Shown here: piece by piece, positions 8,801 to 17,143 of the stretch
How the letters are laid out: every line of letters begins with the position of its first letter
Numbering within the stretch: position 1 is the stretch's first letter
Assembly: GCA_964351865.1 (NCBI GenBank)
Contig: CAYGPJ010000002.1
Span: 62,001-126,000 of the forward strand
Length of the DNA: 64,000 nt
Origin: JBCDJI01 sp964351865
Lineage (GTDB): Bacteria > Verrucomicrobiota > Verrucomicrobiia > Methylacidiphilales > JBCBYL01
Reading direction: 5' to 3'
The notes under the pieces: generated by a model
Database searches by the model: none
What the model saw: the letters and a program-made list of their open reading frames with translations, nothing else
Told to the model about the DNA's origin: nothing
Program-made: the position numbers and the translations under genes

Positions 8801-9862
8801 TTAGCTGCCTGCGACACTGAAACGATAAATCGTCGTCTGGCGATAGGTTTCACCTGGATTGAGGAGAATGTCTTCAATCTCCGGCGAATGAACACCGTCA
8901 GGATACCCCTGACATTCGAAGCAGAAACCGTCGAACTGCTGGTAAGTTTTTCCGCTTTTCCCAACCCACACTTCGTTATCCAGAAATCGACCCGAATAGA
9001 ATTGCAGTGACTGCTCGGTGCTGAAGACTTCCATCACTCTGCCTGATCCCGGTTCTTCTATGCGTGCAACTGGCACCAATTCTTTGGGGGCGACTCCTTC
9101 GCGTCGAATCAGATAGTTTTCGCCATGCTGGTCGCGCAAGCCAGGGATGACATCTCCAGTCCGCTTGAGTTGCCGCAAATCATTCGCAGTCCCTGCAACA
9201 TCCTGCACCCTGCCGGTCAGCGTGCCGTCTAACTCTGCCGGCACATACTGATCGGCATGAATTTGGATGAGATGATCTTCTACTGTTCCCTGTCCTTCTC
9301 CCGCCAGATTAAAGTAACTGTGATTGGTTAAGGATAATGGTGTTCTCTGAGTGGTTGTCGCTTCGTACGAAATGACGAGTTCTTTATCATTACTGAGAAG
9401 ATAGGTCACTTTAAGCTTTAGCTCCCCCGGAAATCCATTGGCGCCGTCAGGACTGCAATGTGAAAAAGTCACCCATGGTTCACCCTTTTCACTTTCACCC
9501 ACCTGAGCATCCCATACCTGTTTATCCAAAGCGTTCGATCCGCCGTGTAACAGATTAGTTTCGTTATTCTGTTCCAACACGTAATTTTTACCGTCCAGGG
9601 TAAATTTACCCTCAGTGATTCGTCCTGCTACACGTCCGGTGATGGCCCCAAACCAGGGATGCCCAGCCAGATAGTCATCGAGCGACGGCAATCCCAACAC
9701 CACATCAGCCGTCTGACCCGCAGCATCCGGCACCCATAGTTCCGTGATAATCCCCCCATACTGGATGCCTTTGAGCACCATCCCAGCAGGATGAGTTAAA
9801 GTGATCTGCTCGATAGGGGTTCCATCAGGCAGGGTTCCGTAAGCATCAGATGTTGTCGGCAT
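8801..9862 (-). CDS. galM: Aldose 1-epimerase (galactose mutarotase)
   Basis: The protein has 353 residues from the ATG at 9862; a TTG at 9889 would add nine residues. It interconverts alpha and beta anomers of aldoses such as galactose. Family motifs visible are GGIITELWVPD, GRVAGRITEGKFTL, the loop TNLLHGG, LTNHSYFNLAG with the catalytic His, and FSTEQSLQFYSG. The C-terminal region has GFCFECQGYPDGVH, with the likely catalytic Glu, and NPGETYRQTTIYRF. The length is normal. The 3' end lies 21 bases from tRNA-Leu and converges on it. No other galactose gene is nearby. Confidence 0.93.
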   Translation of the reverse strand: MPTTSDAYGTLPDGTPIEQITLTHPAGMVLKGIQYGGIITELWVPDAAGQTADVVLGLPSLDDYLAGHPWFGAITGRVAGRITEGKFTLDGKNYVLEQNNETNLLHGGSNALDKQVWDAQVGESEKGEPWVTFSHCSPDGANGFPGELKLKVTYLLSNDKELVISYEATTTQRTPLSLTNHSYFNLAGEGQGTVEDHLIQIHADQYVPAELDGTLTGRVQDVAGTANDLRQLKRTGDVIPGLRDQHGENYLIRREGVAPKELVPVARIEEPGSGRVMEVFSTEQSLQFYSGRFLDNEVWVGKSGKTYQQFDGFCFECQGYPDGVHSPEIEDILLNPGETYRQTTIYRFSVAGS

Positions 9863-9912
9863 AAAAGTCAGTAAGATTGGCGTTACCAATACTCCGTGGA
9901 TTTGAGTGAATC

Positions 9913-10608
9913 TTAAAATTCTTTGATCAGGGTCACCAGAAATTCGGTCAGATGCTTGCGCACTTCAGGCAGTGGCGAGATAAATTCTTTCAGGGGTTTA
10001 ATCTGTTTGGGATTTCTCGCGAGAAAGCGCAACATTTTGAAGGGAGTCGTCTTGCTCTTTTCCTGATCATAACCACAGGATAACGCTTCATTGGGAAGGT
10101 CTTCATCCATCAGATCACTGATGGCCCTCACCCCTAGAAATTCAAATCCGGCAGAGGCCACCATGTGTGCTACATAGGCAGTTTCCATGTCTACCATCTG
10201 GCATCCGGTCTCTTGACCGAGACGCTGCTTCTCCTCGGCAGTTGACACCACTTCCATCACAGGATGAACTCGACCAATATCAAAGCCGGGGACCAGTTTT
10301 AAGTAGTTAATCAAGCTGTCGGAGCTGTAATCTTTGACGATCAGGATCTGCGACCGCTCCAACTCTGATGTGATTGCTCCTGCAAATCCCGCCAGAATAA
10401 ATATTTTGAATTCTACGTTCTTAAGAATGATTTCAGTCGAATACGTCGCTGCGGCTGGTCCGACCCCGATGATAGGCACCAAAACGGGACGCGATTCGAC
10501 ATAACCGGCAAAGCAGGTTACCCCCTCCACCACACGTTTCTCCTTTTTCTCAAGGAGCTTCAGCAGATCTTGAGCTTCGAATTCGGTGGGAAAGGCAAGG
10601 ACTAACAT
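9913..10608 (-). CDS. hpnG: Purine-nucleoside phosphorylase-like protein, probable hopanoid HpnG
   Basis: The 231 residues have the fold signature of the MTA/SAH nucleosidase and phosphorylase superfamily: PIIGVGPAAATYST, LAGFAGAI, and the substrate-binding VDMETAYVAHMV with its conserved Met-Glu. The gene begins 13 bases after the stop of squalene-hopene cyclase on the same strand. In hopanoid gene sets the nucleosidase-like HpnG removes adenine from adenosylhopane to give ribosylhopane, so this assignment is favoured by context. HpnH, the radical-SAM partner that makes adenosylhopane, is not in the window. An ordinary nucleosidase role cannot be excluded from sequence alone. Confidence 0.78.
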   Translation of the reverse strand: MLVLAFPTEFEAQDLLKLLEKKEKRVVEGVTCFAGYVESRPVLVPIIGVGPAAATYSTEIILKNVEFKIFILAGFAGAITSELERSQILIVKDYSSDSLINYLKLVPGFDIGRVHPVMEVVSTAEEKQRLGQETGCQMVDMETAYVAHMVASAGFEFLGVRAISDLMDEDLPNEALSCGYDQEKSKTTPFKMLRFLARNPKQIKPLKEFISPLPEVRKHLTEFLVTLIKEF

Positions 10609-10621
10609 GGTTTTCAGTAAC

Positions 10622-12625
10622 TCAAATGGCAGTGTGCTGTGGAGTTGTTTTCTTCAATAAATCACGCCATTCCGATAATGCAATCATCGGCCAGTTGGTG
10701 CAGTAATATTCATATTTCAGATAAAACACGCAGGGAAACCCGGTTCCAGTGATCGGATCTTCATCCCAACTGCCGTCTTCGTTCTGCGTCGAGGCCAAGT
10801 ATTGAGCGCCACGCTGGAGACTTTTACGATTCGCGTCACCGCCTGTCAACAAGCCCATCATAGCCCATGCCGTTTGCGATGGCGTGCTCGGTCCTTTACC
10901 TTTCAGATCGGCAGACTCATACGAGGCGGGCGTCTCACCCCATCCACCATCCTCGTTTTGAGAGGATTCCAGCCAATCCCGGGCACGCACCACCCAATCC
11001 TGATTCATTTCTTCGCCGATATAATAAAGACCACGCAATCCCTGCCAGGTTCCGTAAATGTAGTTCACTCCCCAACGTCCCCACCAGGATCCATCTTCTT
11101 CCTGCGTATTCTTCAAATATTGGATAGCACGCTTCACGATAGGATCATCTTTGGAGTAGCCCATTTTACCCATCGCTTCCAACCCACGGGCAGTGATGTC
11201 ACTACAGCTTGGATCCAAAATCGCGTTGTGATCCGCAAATGGCACATGCTCCAGCCAGGACTTATTGATATTCTTATCAAATGCGGCAAAGCCACCATCG
11301 TCACATTGAAAGCTGCGGGCCCATTCCATGGCACGCTGCATGATTTTCTGCTGTTTTTCAGTATCAGAACCCTGGAAACCAGTCAGGCCGATCAGGATTT
11401 TGAAGGTATCATCGACATCAGGATAGTAGCTGTTGTTATACTCAAACGCCCATCCACTGGGATGCGGATAAGGATTCTTCACAAACCAATCGCCTTTGAT
11501 CTTCACCTCACGTTCCAGCAGCCAGTCCGCCGCTTTAGTCAACCGTGGATCGTCGCCCGCAACTCCAGATTGTGCCAATGCCACCGAAGTGATCGATGTG
11601 TCCCAAACCGGTGACAGACAAGGTTGAATCCGGAAATCATCTTTCTCTTTGTCGTAAACAAAGAAGTCCTCGAGATCTTTTTCCTGCTTCTTGAGTAACG
11701 GATGGTCATCCGAATAGCCCAGACATTTAAGTGCGATAATGGATTCCACAATACTCGGAAAAATCGCACCTAATCCATCCGACCCATCCGAAATGCGTTC
11801 CAGCATCCATGCTTCGGCTTTTTTCAGTGCGCTTTTGCGGAAAGGCTTCCAAGGCAGTTTTTCCAGAACCTTAAAGATTCGATCCCAGCACAGGAAAAAG
11901 TTCGTCCAGGTGAACCACTGCTTATCAAACGGCAACGAGAAATCCTGATTCTCCGTTCCGTAGGGATAGAGTTCGTGTAACTGCTTCTCCGGTGGCTGAA
12001 GTTTGATCGGACGGAAGTGATGCATAATGGAGAGCGGCACATACATGTTACGCGTCCAGGATGACATCTCGTAGATGTTAAAATAGAACCAATTCGGCAA
12101 CAGGATCACTTCGACCGGAATCGACGGCAGATATTTCCACGGGAACAATCCCAGCAAGCCCAGATGCAACTTCCCATAGGTATTCATCTTCGGGATACCA
12201 CCGAGCCGCAAAATCGTCTTACGCGCCTTCTTCATCACTGGCTCTTCTTCCGTATAACCCGCCAGCTTCAGCACCAGGTATCCCTTAACCGAAAGGTTGA
12301 TCTCGCTCGGGCCGCCGGTGTACTGATTCCACCCACCATCTTCCAGTTGGCGATCCAACACATGCTTGACGATCTTTTCCTGCACATCGAAATCCACCTG
12401 ACCGCGCCAGTGCATGTAAGTCAGATAATCGGCAACACAGGTAATATCCACTGTCAGCTCACCGCACCAGTGGCCATCCGGCTTTTGCAGACCCAACATG
12501 TACTGTTGCACCCGGGAAATCGTCGTTTCCACTTGTGTCTTTAGTTCTGGCTCCACAGCTACTTTCAGCTCATGTTCTGCCATCGCCATCGACTCAATCT
12601 TGTGTTTCGGTTCACTAGAAGCCAT
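10622..12625 (-). CDS. shc: Squalene-hopene cyclase
   Basis: The protein has 667 residues from the ATG at 12625 (MASSEPKHK). A GTG at 12649 would add eight residues but would leave only two bases before the divergent gene. It cyclises squalene to hopene, the first committed step to hopanoids, at the inner membrane. The catalytic acid motif DVDDT is at residues 403-407. Several QW repeats are visible, for example QLEDGGWNQYTG, QCDDGGFAAF, QEEDGSWWGRW, QNEDGGWGE and QNEDGSWDEDP. The length is within the family range of 630 to 720. hpnG follows after 13 bases. Confidence 0.96.
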   Translation of the reverse strand: MASSEPKHKIESMAMAEHELKVAVEPELKTQVETTISRVQQYMLGLQKPDGHWCGELTVDITCVADYLTYMHWRGQVDFDVQEKIVKHVLDRQLEDGGWNQYTGGPSEINLSVKGYLVLKLAGYTEEEPVMKKARKTILRLGGIPKMNTYGKLHLGLLGLFPWKYLPSIPVEVILLPNWFYFNIYEMSSWTRNMYVPLSIMHHFRPIKLQPPEKQLHELYPYGTENQDFSLPFDKQWFTWTNFFLCWDRIFKVLEKLPWKPFRKSALKKAEAWMLERISDGSDGLGAIFPSIVESIIALKCLGYSDDHPLLKKQEKDLEDFFVYDKEKDDFRIQPCLSPVWDTSITSVALAQSGVAGDDPRLTKAADWLLEREVKIKGDWFVKNPYPHPSGWAFEYNNSYYPDVDDTFKILIGLTGFQGSDTEKQQKIMQRAMEWARSFQCDDGGFAAFDKNINKSWLEHVPFADHNAILDPSCSDITARGLEAMGKMGYSKDDPIVKRAIQYLKNTQEEDGSWWGRWGVNYIYGTWQGLRGLYYIGEEMNQDWVVRARDWLESSQNEDGGWGETPASYESADLKGKGPSTPSQTAWAMMGLLTGGDANRKSLQRGAQYLASTQNEDGSWDEDPITGTGFPCVFYLKYEYYCTNWPMIALSEWRDLLKKTTPQHTAI

Positions 12626-12651
12626 GATGCGAAAAATTACTTTCTGCACTC

Positions 12652-14796
12652 ATGAAGTCAAGCGAACTAGCCCATACATTAATTCCTCTTATTCACCCCA
12701 TCCGGGCGGCAGCATTCATGGTACTGCTCTTCACCCAAAATACCCTGGCGACAGAGCCTTCTGAACGCTTGAATGCGAGTTGGCTCGATCAGGAACCTCA
12801 GCCCTACCCGGTGATCGAAGTCGTTGCTCAGGCTCCAGCACATCAAAACGGACTGATCACAGAACATTGGAGTCGGGATGATCTGGATGGCTCCCCTGCA
12901 CGGTCACTGGACGATATCTTGCGAGGTTCCTCGCGCTTTGGTTCCTTTCGACGCACCAGCAGCCGCGTGGCGCACCCCACCACGCAAGGCATTCAACTTC
13001 GGAATCTCGGCGGCAATGCCGCGTCTCGTAGCCTGGTGTTGCTGAATGGAGTTCCCCAGAACGATCCCTTCGGCGGTTGGGTTTACTGGACCCGCTACCA
13101 TCCGGCGTCCATCGACCAAATCACCCTGACTCCCGGATCCCGCAGTAGTCGCTACGGCAGCGGTGCCCTCGGTGGAACCATCGAACTCTCCACTCAAACT
13201 CCGGACACCACCCGCTACCAAGTCACCGGCAGCGGTGATTCCCAGGCGACCGGTAGCGTGCATGCCATGACCCAGCAAGCACATGATGACTGGCGGGTGC
13301 ATCTCGACGGTCATTTCGAAGATTCGGGCGGGTACCACCCCTTGAAAGCAGAACAACGCGGTCTACTCGACCAGCGGGCCTTTTCTCAATCCACCGCCGG
13401 CAATCTGCACGTCACCCGCTATTTCGATAGCGAAACCAAACTGACCGGTTATTTCGGAGGCTTTCACGAATCGCGCAACAACGGCACCCCCTTGGCCGAA
13501 AATCAGTCCACCGCTTACGATGTGTCATTAAAAGGTGAAGGCGAACTTGCTGATCCGGCGCATCACTGGGAAATTTTATGGTATTTTCAAGAGCGACACT
13601 TTGAAAATCGTTTCAGCTCTGTCAACGCCGCCCGCACCAGTGAAATCGGAGCGCTGGATCAGTTTGACGTTCCAGCACGTGCCACCGGTGCCTCGATAAA
13701 ATTTCAGCACGAACTCAGCGATTCGGTCGAGGCCCATTGGGGAGCCGATGGTAAATGGCAAACCGGCCAAACCCGTGAACGCTATCGTAATTTGGGAGCC
13801 GGTTTTACGCGCGAGCGTCACGCTGGCGGAGAACAATGGTTTACCGGCGCTTTTGCGGGCATTGACTGGCGTCCGGCTCATGAATGGAATTTCTTCAGCG
13901 AAGTGCGTGGCAATGCCTGGCAAAACGTCAATGGCATCCGTCACGAGTTCAACCTGAATAATGGCAGCCTGGTACAACACAACGAATTCGACTCCCCGGT
14001 TCATTTGCATGGTGACATCCGCACCGGTATGACCTACCAGCCGACCCCCGAATGGACCCTCACCGCCACCGGCTATACCGGCCACCGCGTTCCTACTTTA
14101 AACGAACTCTACCGTCCGTTCCGGGTCCGCAACGACATCGTCGAAGCTAATCCCGATCTGAAAAAGGAGTTTCTCTATGGTGGTGAAGCGGGCGTACAAT
14201 GGGAGCCGCGCTCCGAAATTTCACTCGGACTGCACGGTTATTACGAAATCGTCGAAAATCCGGTGGTAAACACCTTTCTCGCCAACGGCCCCGGCGTCAA
14301 TGCCATCACCGGCTTCATTCCGGCCGGTGGCACTGGCTCCCAGCGCCAAAACCTCGGACAGTCCGAACACATGGGGCTCGAATTTTCCGCCCGCATCCAA
14401 CTCCACGAAACCCTCGAGTGGAGTGCTGCCTACACCATCAGTCGCTCAACCTTCACCAGCGATTCTCCAGCCCTCTACGCCGGCAACGAACTCCCACAGT
14501 CGCCCGGCCACCGCCTGCGCCTGCGCAGCACCTGGCAACCGCTCGACGTTTTACAACTGACCGTTGAAACCCGCTACGATGCCGCCCAATACGAAGATGC
14601 GCTCAACACCCGCCGCCTCGACGACAGCGTGACGTTAGGAGCTTCGATCTTGTGGAACCTTTCGTCGCATGTAGACCTGCTGGTCTTTGGCGAGAACCTG
14701 CTGGATGAAGAAACCGAAGCCGGCATCGCCTCCTCTGGACTCGTCACCGTCGGCACCCCCCTCACCGTCGGATCATCCCTGACCGTCCATTTTTGA
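12652..14796 (+). CDS. TonB-dependent outer-membrane receptor
   Basis: The 714-residue protein has a signal peptide (hydrophobic stretch near residues 9-30, before TEPSERL) and a possible TonB box around YPVIEVVAQAP. A plug domain follows (SLDDILRGSSRFGSF, IQLRNLGGNAASRSLVLLNG, GSRSSRYGSGALGGTIELS). The rest is a beta barrel rich in aromatic and amphipathic strands, ending in a terminal Phe (SLTVHF), as usual for outer-membrane proteins. The ligand cannot be read from sequence. The gene diverges from squalene-hopene cyclase with only 26 bases between start codons, so the promoters must overlap the genes. A family B repeat begins 17 bases after its stop. Confidence 0.93.
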   Translation: MKSSELAHTLIPLIHPIRAAAFMVLLFTQNTLATEPSERLNASWLDQEPQPYPVIEVVAQAPAHQNGLITEHWSRDDLDGSPARSLDDILRGSSRFGSFRRTSSRVAHPTTQGIQLRNLGGNAASRSLVLLNGVPQNDPFGGWVYWTRYHPASIDQITLTPGSRSSRYGSGALGGTIELSTQTPDTTRYQVTGSGDSQATGSVHAMTQQAHDDWRVHLDGHFEDSGGYHPLKAEQRGLLDQRAFSQSTAGNLHVTRYFDSETKLTGYFGGFHESRNNGTPLAENQSTAYDVSLKGEGELADPAHHWEILWYFQERHFENRFSSVNAARTSEIGALDQFDVPARATGASIKFQHELSDSVEAHWGADGKWQTGQTRERYRNLGAGFTRERHAGGEQWFTGAFAGIDWRPAHEWNFFSEVRGNAWQNVNGIRHEFNLNNGSLVQHNEFDSPVHLHGDIRTGMTYQPTPEWTLTATGYTGHRVPTLNELYRPFRVRNDIVEANPDLKKEFLYGGEAGVQWEPRSEISLGLHGYYEIVENPVVNTFLANGPGVNAITGFIPAGGTGSQRQNLGQSEHMGLEFSARIQLHETLEWSAAYTISRSTFTSDSPALYAGNELPQSPGHRLRLRSTWQPLDVLQLTVETRYDAAQYEDALNTRRLDDSVTLGASILWNLSSHVDLLVFGENLLDEETEAGIASSGLVTVGTPLTVGSSLTVHF

Positions 14797-14813
14797 CAGC
14801 TGATATAACTGAA

Positions 14814-14896
14814 AGGTAGTGCGCCTTGTCCCCAAGGCGCTTTCCCGTAGACGCCACCCAGTGCTTTGAGGATCCAGCAACTGCCCGACACTACCT
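14814..14896. repeat. Family B palindromic element
   Basis: The ends read AGGTAGTGCG on the left and ACACTACCT on the right. The left part contains an 8-base-pair hairpin with a TCCC loop: GCGCCTTG at 14821-14828 and CAAGGCGC at 14833-14840. The right part (GTGCTTTGAGGATCCAGCAACTG) is degenerate compared with other copies. Related copies lie at 19701, 38750, 42789 and 54740. It sits just after the TonB receptor gene, so it could end that transcript, but it lacks a T-run. Confidence 0.85.
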
Positions 14897-14948
14897 ATTT
14901 TAAGAATCACTTGTCAAAATGAACTCATAAGCGATGTTCCTTAGCATC

Positions 14949-15719
14949 ATGGAACCACTGCTGTTATCTACCGATTTTGACGGAACGATTCTCAATCACG
15001 ACCTGCCGGCTCCCATGGCGTCGGGCTTCTTTGACTGGATTGAGAACGAACGCAAGCGTCGTAAAGTCATCTGGGTGATCAATACCGGTCGCGATTGGAT
15101 CAGCCTGCAACAGGAACTCGAAAACCGGCAGGCACGCTTCACCCCGGATTGGGTGGTGCTGGTGGAGCGGGAGATTCATCGGATGGAAGCCGGCAGCCTG
15201 ACTTCACTCGAGTCATGGAACCAGCGCTGCACCGAGATTCATGCCGATTTATTTACCCGCGCAGACGCCGCACTGCAGGCGACTCGCGAACGTTTGGCCA
15301 GCTATCAGGATCTGCAAATCGTTAACGACATCGGCTCCCCGCTAGGATTGATTGCCACCGATATCGCTCAAGCCGACGCGCTCGAAACAGAACTCCGCCC
15401 TCTGTTGGAGGAATTTCCGGAAATGCATGCCGTGCGTAATGACATCTACTTCCGCTTCGCACATGAAGATTTTCACAAAGGAAGCTGCCTGGAAACTTTG
15501 TTGCAAGAGGAAGGACTGCGACCGGAAAACTGCTTTGCGGCTGGTGATAATGTAAACGACATCCACATGCTCAATCGCAGATACGCTCACCACATCGCTT
15601 GCCCCTCCAATGCCCTGACCAGCGTCAAAGAACTGGTAAAATCACAAAATGGTTTTGTAGCCGACCTGCCGGCTGATCAGGGAATCGTCCAAGCCCTGAA
15701 TCATTTTTTCAGGGACTAA
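14949..15719 (+). CDS. HAD-superfamily (class IIB) phosphatase
   Basis: The protein has 256 residues from the ATG at 14949; an ATG at 14934 would add five. Motif I is STDFDGTIL, with the nucleophilic Asp and the second Asp. A class IIB-type cap lies between about residues 85 and 185. The C-terminal motif FAAGDNVNDIHMLNR supplies the Mg-binding Asp residues, as in Cof-type and sucrose-phosphatase-like enzymes. The substrate is likely a sugar phosphate or other small phosphomonoester but cannot be named. It lies between family B and C repeats and seems to be a single-gene unit. Confidence 0.87.
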   Translation: MEPLLLSTDFDGTILNHDLPAPMASGFFDWIENERKRRKVIWVINTGRDWISLQQELENRQARFTPDWVVLVEREIHRMEAGSLTSLESWNQRCTEIHADLFTRADAALQATRERLASYQDLQIVNDIGSPLGLIATDIAQADALETELRPLLEEFPEMHAVRNDIYFRFAHEDFHKGSCLETLLQEEGLRPENCFAAGDNVNDIHMLNRRYAHHIACPSNALTSVKELVKSQNGFVADLPADQGIVQALNHFFRD

Positions 15720-15726
15720 TTCACAC

Positions 15727-15902
15727 TGTAGGGCGAGATTGCATCTCGCCAATTTCCATCTCGGCGAGATGCAAGCTTTAGGCTGCGCCTAAACTAAACA
15801 AGTTAGAAAATTATTTTGGTCGCACTATCGCGCTGGGTTTTCTCGCCCTACATCTATTTTTCCGCAGGTTCCCGTGTGAGAACTCAACTCGAAAATGCAC
15901 TA
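15727..15902. repeat. Family C element, 176 bases, matched in inverted orientation at 38414-38589
   Basis: The segment begins TGTAGGGCGAGATTGCATCT, has a hairpin GGCGAGAT-TGC-ATCTCGCC at 15732-15750, a TTTAGGCTGCGCCTAAA palindrome, and CTCGCCCTACA near 15843-15852. It ends GAAAATGCACTA. The reverse complement of 38414-38589 matches with only a few differences over the same 176 bases. The two copies lie 22.7 kb apart in opposite orientation. No reading frame is apparent in it. Confidence 0.88.
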
Positions 15903-15910
15903 ATTCACAC

Positions 15911-15970
15911 TGTAGGCCGACTTGTTAAGTCGGCATTTTAGATCCTACCGACTTACAAAGTCGGCCTACA
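15911..15970. repeat. Family C element (short form) overlapping the 3' end of pabB
   Basis: This 60-base element has TGTAGG and CCTACA as outer ends and two internal hairpins: GCCGACTT-GTT-AAGTCGGC (15916-15934) and CCGACTT-ACA-AAGTCGG further right. The arms differ from the GGCGAGAT arms of the neighbouring copy but still pair. Positions 15953-15970 lie within pabB, so the repeat supplies that gene's stop codon and its last residues. Confidence 0.85.
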
Positions 15971-17143
15971 TTTCGCTTGTAGTTGCCCCTTGAGATTTGC
16001 AGCGTAAGCGCCTGCTGCTTCCATCATCCCCGTCGCCTTATGGCACGTTTCATCAAATTCCTGATCCGGATCCGATCCCCAGGTGATGCCACTACCGGTG
16101 AAAAACTTGATCCGGTTGCCTGCGATCTCACAAGTCCGAATCGCAATATTAAACTGCGCTGTGCCATCAAATCCAAAATACCCCATGGCTCCGGTATAAA
16201 TCCCACGCGGCTCCAGTTCCAGTTCCCGAATGATCTCCATCGAGCGCCGTTTGGGAGCGCCGGTAATCGAACCACCCGGGAAACACTTGCGCACCGCTTC
16301 CACCGTGGACACTCCTTCTTTTAGCTGTCCCGTGACCGTGGAAACCAGATGGTGCACATGTGAAAACGCCTCTGCCTGTAACAGTTCAGGCACCTGCACG
16401 GAACCATATTTGCAGATACGGCCCAGATCGTTTCGCTCCAGATCCGTGATCATCACCAGTTCGGCTATTTCCTTGGAACAAGTACGCAACTCAAAAGCAT
16501 TCTGACGGTCCCGTTCAGGATCACGATCTCTCGGCCGGGTGCCCTTAATCGGACGCGTCGATATTTCGCGACCATCAATTCGTAGAAATAATTCCGGAGA
16601 AGAGGAGCAGACCTGAACTTCAATTCCATCCTGCTTAAAAGGAATCATCCCGCCCAAAGGTGCCTGTGTTCCCCAATACAAAAATTTAAAAAACTCATTC
16701 GCATCCAGCCCCGCCATCTCAGCTTCAAACGACCGCGCCAAATTCACCTGATAAATATCCCCCGCCTCGATGTAGCGCTGCGCCGCCCGCACCATCTTTC
16801 CGTACTGTTCCCGCGAAACGGCCTCTTTCCATTGAACGCTACCCGTTTGATCTACCGCTTTTGCGACCGTCTGCGGCAAGCAGGCATCACGCGGCACCAC
16901 TTCGACTTGCTCATACGCTTCAAAATAATAGCCCCCCTCATAGGTAAAACCACCGACCAGTGCCCCGGGCGGGACCGGATCATCCCAGCGCTCTTTGATC
17001 GTTCTTGAAGAGAGGTAGTCATCCAGTCGGCTCCAATCTGCATCTCCCGCATCACTGGCAAACGTCGCCACTGGTTCATGGAAGAAAAACGCCTGTTCCG
17101 GCAAATGGTCCGGTAGCAGGATTGCGCGGGGTTCAGAGGGCAT
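15953..17143 (-). CDS. pabB: Aminodeoxychorismate synthase component I
   Basis: This 396-residue chorismate-binding enzyme converts chorismate to 4-amino-4-deoxychorismate for folate synthesis, normally with a PabA glutaminase subunit that is not in this window. The PIKGT motif carries Lys where TrpE has Ala, which favours PabB over anthranilate synthase. Other motifs are ITDLERNDLGRIC, the GGSITGAPKRRSMEII segment and YTGAMGYFGFDG. The start overlaps the end of the M16 peptidase gene by 11 bases. The last residues (CRPTL) and the stop come from a family C repeat, so the native C-terminus may have been replaced. The catalytic core is intact. Confidence 0.92.
   Translation of the reverse strand: MPSEPRAILLPDHLPEQAFFFHEPVATFASDAGDADWSRLDDYLSSRTIKERWDDPVPPGALVGGFTYEGGYYFEAYEQVEVVPRDACLPQTVAKAVDQTGSVQWKEAVSREQYGKMVRAAQRYIEAGDIYQVNLARSFEAEMAGLDANEFFKFLYWGTQAPLGGMIPFKQDGIEVQVCSSSPELFLRIDGREISTRPIKGTRPRDRDPERDRQNAFELRTCSKEIAELVMITDLERNDLGRICKYGSVQVPELLQAEAFSHVHHLVSTVTGQLKEGVSTVEAVRKCFPGGSITGAPKRRSMEIIRELELEPRGIYTGAMGYFGFDGTAQFNIAIRTCEIAGNRIKFFTGSGITWGSDPDQEFDETCHKATGMMEAAGAYAANLKGQLQAKCRPTL

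Noticed and set aside
10802..11614. 270-codon plus-strand frame opposite squalene-hopene cyclase
   Set aside because: The minus strand encodes a well-conserved enzyme over the whole stretch; the plus frame has no family signal.
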